Shown here in pieces: positions 18,132-22,009 of a stretch of DNA of 22,009 bases. Every line of letters starts with the position of its first letter. The first letter of the stretch is position 1. Location: contig CAZWIA010000017.1 in NCBI GenBank assembly GCA_964633955.1, forward strand, positions 1 through 22,009. Reading direction: 5' to 3'. The position numbers and the translations under genes are program-made. This DNA is from JAQBQQ01 sp964633955 (GTDB lineage: Bacteria > Patescibacteriota > Gracilibacteria > Peribacterales > Peribacteraceae). The notes below the pieces were generated by a model, which saw only the letters and a program-made list of their open reading frames with translations, did no database searches and had not been told where the DNA came from.

Positions 18132-20216
18132 TCAGTGTCCAGCAGGTGGCGGACTGGATTGGGTATCTCCCACAGAACCGCCAGACGCATTTGGCGTGCC
18201 CTCTGTTACTGCACCAATGCCTGCTCCGCTATTAGCATGAGGCTGTAAGACCATACCAGTAACCCCGCTACCAGCAGAGTCGGGTGAACTGGCCATAGAC
18301 ACCCCCTCTGCACCTCCCGTCGGGTTTGGAGATCGCTCTACTTCACCACTGCCAGCGCCATCTGATTCCGGCGACTCACTCATTTTTATCTCTCCTCCAG
18401 ACCCTCCAGCCGGATCAGGTGATATGCTAGGCGCATTGATTACAAGAGCCTGCTCCGGCTCCAACCCCATCGCCAGCTGCACAACGCTCTGTAGTGACTG
18501 ACTGTTTTTACGGCTCATTGCCACACCCTCCTTTGCCAGACGCATGTAGGCCTCATACGCCTTGTGCCCGCCGGGAATGGTCCGCAGCTGGATGTACCCC
18601 GCCTCCTCCGGCAACTTGCGCCGGGCTTCTTCTACCAGCTTCACATCCGGGAAATTACGGCGATCCTGTCTTGCATAGAGGTAGAACACGTGCGCCAGCG
18701 CTTCAGATACCTCCTGCTGGTTGTGCGGATGCTGAAAGAATGACTGATGGTTCACTTTCCATCCGCGGTCCTGCATGGCCTTCACCAGACCCTGGTCCAG
18801 CGCGCTGCCAGGCGTAAGATCCAGCTTCCAGTCCCGGATATCCTGTTTACTGGTATTGAACTGGCTGGCCAGCAGGCCGATCGGCTGGTCACTGAGGAGC
18901 GTGAGCCCCGTTGCCTCCTGCTCCAGGCCTTCACGGTCATCCTGTTCCAAGAAATCCACCATCAGGCGAGACTGCTCTATAAGAGAAGCATCCACCATGT
19001 TCATCTTCTTCCCAAACTCCGTGCCCGTGGCGTTCCAGAACCCCGTGTTGAGCGCATCTACGCCGCCCGTCACCCAGCCCGTCATGCTCGTGAAGGGCTT
19101 CTGGTCCCGCATGATGAAGTACCGGTACGCAGCCACGCCGCCTATGACTCCCGCAATCCACCGCGCAGGGCGCCAATGGGCTATGGCCGCAATAGCCGCG
19201 CCAATCAAGCCTAACTTGAGGAACGGATTGAGACCCCGCCATTGGTCCATCATGGTCTTGGACTTCTCCCGCATCTCCAGCTTGGTGGCCCCGGTCATCT
19301 GGTCAATCTTCCGGGCAACATCCTGTGTCACCTGCGTGGTCTCCGCCTCCTTCTCCTTAAAACGGTCAGCGAACATCTGGAACTCTTCCGGCGTAATGGC
19401 GCCCAACTGGAGCGCTCCCTTCAGACGGGAAGCCGGAAGATCATTCCGTAGCAGATCGTAGGACGGCGACGTCACGCCGCCGCCATGCGCACGCTGCGCG
19501 GCCAGACCGTCCGCCATGTCTTCCGCCAACATCTTCCGCGGGTGAGAAGCGTTGCCTGATTGCCCAAAGTAGTGAGTGCGGACTGCCTCTTTGGCCAAAT
19601 CATCATAGGTAGTATCATTGGAGATTCCCACGACTCTATTTAGTAATGCTAGAAGGGCATTTCGATCATTGTTAATCTTGTTAAATGGATCTTTCTGCTG
19701 CACTTCATTTGGAATCAGATGATTCACAAAGTCTCTGAATATCTTTTCCCTGTCCGCTATGGGTAGAGAAAGGAGGTATTCCTTGGGAGTAATAATGCTC
19801 GCGGAAATTGGCGTCGCATTCACATTATTCCGGACATCACTGTCTTCAAATGCCGTAATCCAATTTGACTGATCAGATAGTTGCTTGATTGTTTCCATGC
19901 GATCGTGGGAGTTCAACTGTTCAAAGTCTGTCTTGGTGAAATGCTCATGAATCACATCTCCCACTCCTTTGACCACCCCAACAGGCAAGTCTCGCAACGC
20001 AAGACGGTTGGCATGATAGAACGTCTCCGCAACAGCTCCGGTTGCCCCTCTAACCGCCTTCTCAAAACCCCAGTGAGCATAGTCCCACGCCCACTCTAAT
20101 CCCCTGGCCGTAGAGTCACGAAGGCCCCCTAAAGTATCCATACCGTTGTCAAAACACAGTCTGTGCTCCTTCATGAGGCTCACCTTGCCGTTGTTCAATT
20201 TGTGTTTGAACAGCAT
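18132..20216 (-). CDS. Large protein with membrane hairpin and C-terminal repeats (694 aa)
   Basis: Family not recognised. No N-terminal signal peptide is seen. Residues 30-95 contain Trp/Tyr-rich amphipathic helices (GLEWAWDYAHWGFEKAVRG); 100-320 is soluble and mainly helical. Two hydrophobic segments at 332-347 and 352-368 (LKLGLIGAAIAAIA, ARWIAGVIGGVAAYRYF) could form a Gly/Ala-rich membrane hairpin. 380-590 is again soluble and helical. The last ~95 residues are a degenerate ~15-aa repeat. The start codon is 3 bases after the stop of the 481-aa gene, so translation is likely coupled. Starts at Met15 or Met26 are also possible. The mid-protein hairpin and repeat tail are reminiscent of membrane-inserting or surface proteins, but I cannot assign a function. 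Confidence 0.83.
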   Translation of the reverse strand: MLFKHKLNNGKVSLMKEHRLCFDNGMDTLGGLRDSTARGLEWAWDYAHWGFEKAVRGATGAVAETFYHANRLALRDLPVGVVKGVGDVIHEHFTKTDFEQLNSHDRMETIKQLSDQSNWITAFEDSDVRNNVNATPISASIITPKEYLLSLPIADREKIFRDFVNHLIPNEVQQKDPFNKINNDRNALLALLNRVVGISNDTTYDDLAKEAVRTHYFGQSGNASHPRKMLAEDMADGLAAQRAHGGGVTSPSYDLLRNDLPASRLKGALQLGAITPEEFQMFADRFKEKEAETTQVTQDVARKIDQMTGATKLEMREKSKTMMDQWRGLNPFLKLGLIGAAIAAIAHWRPARWIAGVIGGVAAYRYFIMRDQKPFTSMTGWVTGGVDALNTGFWNATGTEFGKKMNMVDASLIEQSRLMVDFLEQDDREGLEQEATGLTLLSDQPIGLLASQFNTSKQDIRDWKLDLTPGSALDQGLVKAMQDRGWKVNHQSFFQHPHNQQEVSEALAHVFYLYARQDRRNFPDVKLVEEARRKLPEEAGYIQLRTIPGGHKAYEAYMRLAKEGVAMSRKNSQSLQSVVQLAMGLEPEQALVINAPSISPDPAGGSGGEIKMSESPESDGAGSGEVERSPNPTGGAEGVSMASSPDSAGSGVTGMVLQPHANSGAGIGAVTEGTPNASGGSVGDTQSSPPPAGH
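18135..18422 (-). repeat. Degenerate ~15-residue protein repeat, about 6.5 copies
   Basis: Residues 599-694 of the 694-aa protein divide into units of 14-16 residues, most starting SP or P and with a Gly pair near position 6: SPDPAGGSGGE, SPESDGAGSGE, SPNPTGGAEG, SPDSAGSGVTG, PHANSGAGIG, TPNASGGSVGD, and a final SPPPAGH. Hydrophilic Ser/Pro/Gly repeats of this type usually form flexible exposed stalks or linkers. Confidence 0.75.
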
Positions 20217-20219
20217 AGA

Positions 20220-21665
20220 TTAAGGAGTAGGAGCACGGTCAGTATGTGCCCGTTCACCTGTAGCTGCAACTGGCCTGCGTAGGTGCCGCGTGAGCCATCC
20301 GCCAATCCCCCCGCCTACCACAGCGCCCACAGGACCACCCGCCAGGGCGCCTAAAGCCGCGCTGCCCACAGTTGCTGCTGCATGACGGGGCTGGCGCCAT
20401 GCCTGGGATACCACGTGTTGGTACACAAAGACGCTGGGATACAGTGCAATGCGTGGGATATGCAACCATCTGGGCTGATTCACTCCCGCCATCCAGCGAC
20501 CAATGGGGTTATTTCCATATGCCAAGCCGCTGGGAGGGCCGGGCACGTCCATGAGCCAGTTCCACCTTCTCCTCAGCCAGCCTGGTTGTCTTGCTGTCTG
20601 AGGTGCTGCTTGCGGTCGCGTATCCTGTGCTCGCGCTTCAGGCGCTCCCTCGGCAGGTTGACCCTGTGCTGTTTGCCTGCCCTCTTCCGGGGCACCCCCA
20701 CCTGTAGCCTGCCTCCCAGTCCCATGCCGCGGCTCAGTCGGGCGCGCAGTGGCCTGAGCATCATCCGGGAGCGGCGCCCATGCATTTGGCCGGTTGAGTG
20801 ATGCCATATGCCGCTGGAGCTCTCTGCGCCGGTTCCTCACAGCGCCTTGCCCCAATTCATCTGGAGAGAACACCACGAGCGCTAGCCGCTGTGCGGCTCC
20901 CTCAAGCAACTGGCGGGCTTGCTCCTCCGTCTGCTGCCGTGGCGCCAAGCGCTCCATGCGGTCAGCCACTGCACTGGCCTGCCTATCAAACTCTGCATCA
21001 TTCATGTCCGGCTGTGTCGGAGGAGTGGCAACCCGAGCTTGATTTCTGTCCCACTGGGTACGGATGGCGGGAACCACTACTTGCCGGAAAATCCGTCGGA
21101 ATGCGCGGCTACGATCCTGCGGCGTAGCGGGCCATCCGCGCACGGCCTGCGTGAGACCCGGTGTCACCCAGTCCGCAACCATGCGCTCCTCGCTCAGGTG
21201 CGCCATGCCGCGGTACGCGCTCTGGATGGTCTGGCGGAACGCCTCTTCAGAAACGAATGCCTGATCAACCGGCCTCTCTCCCAAGAGAACCGGGTAGAGT
21301 TCGTCCGGAAGCGCACGGACACCAATACTGGCCGCAAGGTGATGGAGCCACGTCTCAAACCGCCGGCGCTTTTGCTCAGGTGAATCGTTCTGCGTCACCG
21401 GGCGGCCATGCTCAAAGGCACTGAAGACCTTCAGGGCCTGCATATCAATCGGATCCTGCACACCAGTAGGCTCCTCACCTGGATGCAATCCCAGACCGAT
21501 CAAGCTGCGGTAGTACCGGTTGAAGACGTTCTGATTGGCACCAATCACCGTATCAGCCGGAGACTCCGCGAGCATCTCGCGGTGCATCGCTGCAAGTTCC
21601 GCAGCGCTGTCCCTCGGAGCAGGAAGCTCCTCTTGCTCGTCGGCAGTGTGGGAACCAGTCGCCAT
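20220..21665 (-). CDS. Hypothetical protein with glycine-rich hydrophobic C-terminus (481 aa)
   Basis: Family not recognised. The N-terminal 290 residues are soluble and mainly helical, rich in Arg/Gln/Ala (RRFETWLHHLAASIGVRALP at 101-120; RQQTEEQARQLLEGAAQRLAL near 243-263). 300-360 is a low-complexity Ala/Pro/Gln/Arg linker. 361-425 contains a Trp-rich stretch (GWLRRRWNWLMDVPGPP), and 430-457 is a glycine-zipper-like hydrophobic segment (SAALGALAGGPVGAVVGGGI) able to enter a membrane. No N-terminal signal. The -10 box of its promoter ends 7 bases before the ATG, so the mRNA is predicted to be leaderless. The stop is 3 bases from the start of the 694-aa gene: one operon. Confidence 0.82.
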   Translation of the reverse strand: MATGSHTADEQEELPAPRDSAAELAAMHREMLAESPADTVIGANQNVFNRYYRSLIGLGLHPGEEPTGVQDPIDMQALKVFSAFEHGRPVTQNDSPEQKRRRFETWLHHLAASIGVRALPDELYPVLLGERPVDQAFVSEEAFRQTIQSAYRGMAHLSEERMVADWVTPGLTQAVRGWPATPQDRSRAFRRIFRQVVVPAIRTQWDRNQARVATPPTQPDMNDAEFDRQASAVADRMERLAPRQQTEEQARQLLEGAAQRLALVVFSPDELGQGAVRNRRRELQRHMASLNRPNAWAPLPDDAQATARPTEPRHGTGRQATGGGAPEEGRQTAQGQPAEGAPEARAQDTRPQAAPQTARQPGWLRRRWNWLMDVPGPPSGLAYGNNPIGRWMAGVNQPRWLHIPRIALYPSVFVYQHVVSQAWRQPRHAAATVGSAALGALAGGPVGAVVGGGIGGWLTRHLRRPVAATGERAHTDRAPTP

Positions 21666-21672
21666 TCCCCTT

Positions 21673-21701
21673 ATTATACATTTTTAGCGCTCAAACGTCA
21701 A
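21673..21701 (-). promoter_or_regulatory. Promoter of the 481-aa/694-aa operon
   Basis: On the minus strand TTGACG (21696-21701, 5/6) is followed after 17 bases by a perfect TATAAT (21673-21678). The ATG at 21665 begins 7 bases after the -10 box, where transcription should start. The -35 lies within the last codons of the upstream gene. Confidence 0.82.
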
Positions 21702-22009
21702 AGATACGGGATTCATGTAGCGCAGGGGCTGTTTCAAAAGCTTATCAACCGATGGCGCGCCTGGAACATCCTCCTGGTAGACCAGCGATCCATCGCGCTT
21801 CTCTAAGTGCACGGGCTGCCAGCGGCCATTCGCCAGCACGTTGCAGGCGACCCCGGCGCCATCCGGCAAACTGCGGAATGCGTCCACCACTTCCGCTTCC
21901 TCATACCGGTGGATGTAGATGGGATGCGCCAGCGGCGTATGTACTTCCTCTTTGTCCTGTTCCAGCTGGTGCACTCTCACCGGTTCATGCTCGGGATACC
22001 GCTCTGGAA
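21684..22009 (-). CDS. Partial hypothetical protein, 5' end beyond the window
   Basis: The frame is open to the window edge, giving at least 107 residues; a GTG at 21980 exists, but the residues before it (PERYPEHEP) continue the same composition, so the true start is probably outside. The visible part is soluble, with alternating short strands and turns (PIYIHRYEEAEVVDAFRSL, GVACNVLANGRWQPVHLE, GSLVYQEDVPGAPSVDKLL). No family recognised. It is followed at once by the promoter of the next operon, which overlaps its 3' end. Confidence 0.7.
   Translation of the reverse strand, partial: PERYPEHEPVRVHQLEQDKEEVHTPLAHPIYIHRYEEAEVVDAFRSLPDGAGVACNVLANGRWQPVHLEKRDGSLVYQEDVPGAPSVDKLLKQPLRYMNPVSLTFER

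Overview
The window looks like a GC-rich bacterial chromosome segment, most plausibly from a Candidate Phyla Radiation (Patescibacteria) lineage. My best guess is Peribacteria-like. This is inferred from the compact str-type cluster, very short leaders, few Shine-Dalgarno (SD) sites, many lineage-restricted hypothetical proteins and REP/STRR-like extragenic repeats; no taxonomic marker was compared with a database. TGA is used as an ordinary stop (fusA, hicB, the 694-aa gene), so the UGA=Gly code of Gracilibacteria/Absconditabacteria is not in use. No rRNA, tRNA, CRISPR array, transposase or phage gene was seen.

Region 1 (1-7942, all minus strand) is core information processing in the order rpoC, rpsL, rpsG, a 109-aa unknown gene, fusA. 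Motifs are intact in every recognised protein. rpoB is not upstream of rpoC, and tuf is not seen in the 103 bases after fusA. Nearly every gap here holds a short tandem repeat: heptamers with a different unit at each site, and nonamers before fusA. Two of these form long hairpins.

Region 2 (7943-8496) has no gene. It contains a TTACGAG-type heptamer array interrupted by exactly 100 N, a fragment of a TGTCAC-type extragenic repeat and a near-perfect 30-nt hairpin. Region 3 (8497-9987, minus) holds small accessory genes: a zinc-ribbon protein, a HicB/HicA toxin-antitoxin pair, a small lipoprotein and a 73-aa helical protein with its own consensus-like promoter.

Region 4 (10089-12582) contains a membrane-anchored protein overlapping a CofE-like ligase on the plus strand. 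Converging on them from the minus strand are a ferredoxin-NADP-reductase-like flavoprotein and a 128-aa unknown. The CofE-like and flavoprotein genes each carry an in-frame insertion of a related GC-rich palindromic element.

Region 5 (12.6-22.0 kb) is a cluster of unrecognised genes on both strands: a secreted protein with a structured leader, a 1127-aa protein with a coiled-coil tail, a 114-aa partner, a three-TM protein, a 694-aa protein with two membrane segments and a C-terminal ~15-aa repeat, a 481-aa protein with a glycine-rich hydrophobic tail, and one gene cut by the window end. The two plus-strand genes have strong SD sites and related promoter regions. The minus-strand genes start almost at their predicted transcription starts. 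The cluster looks like a co-located cell-envelope or secreted system of unknown function, which is inference only.
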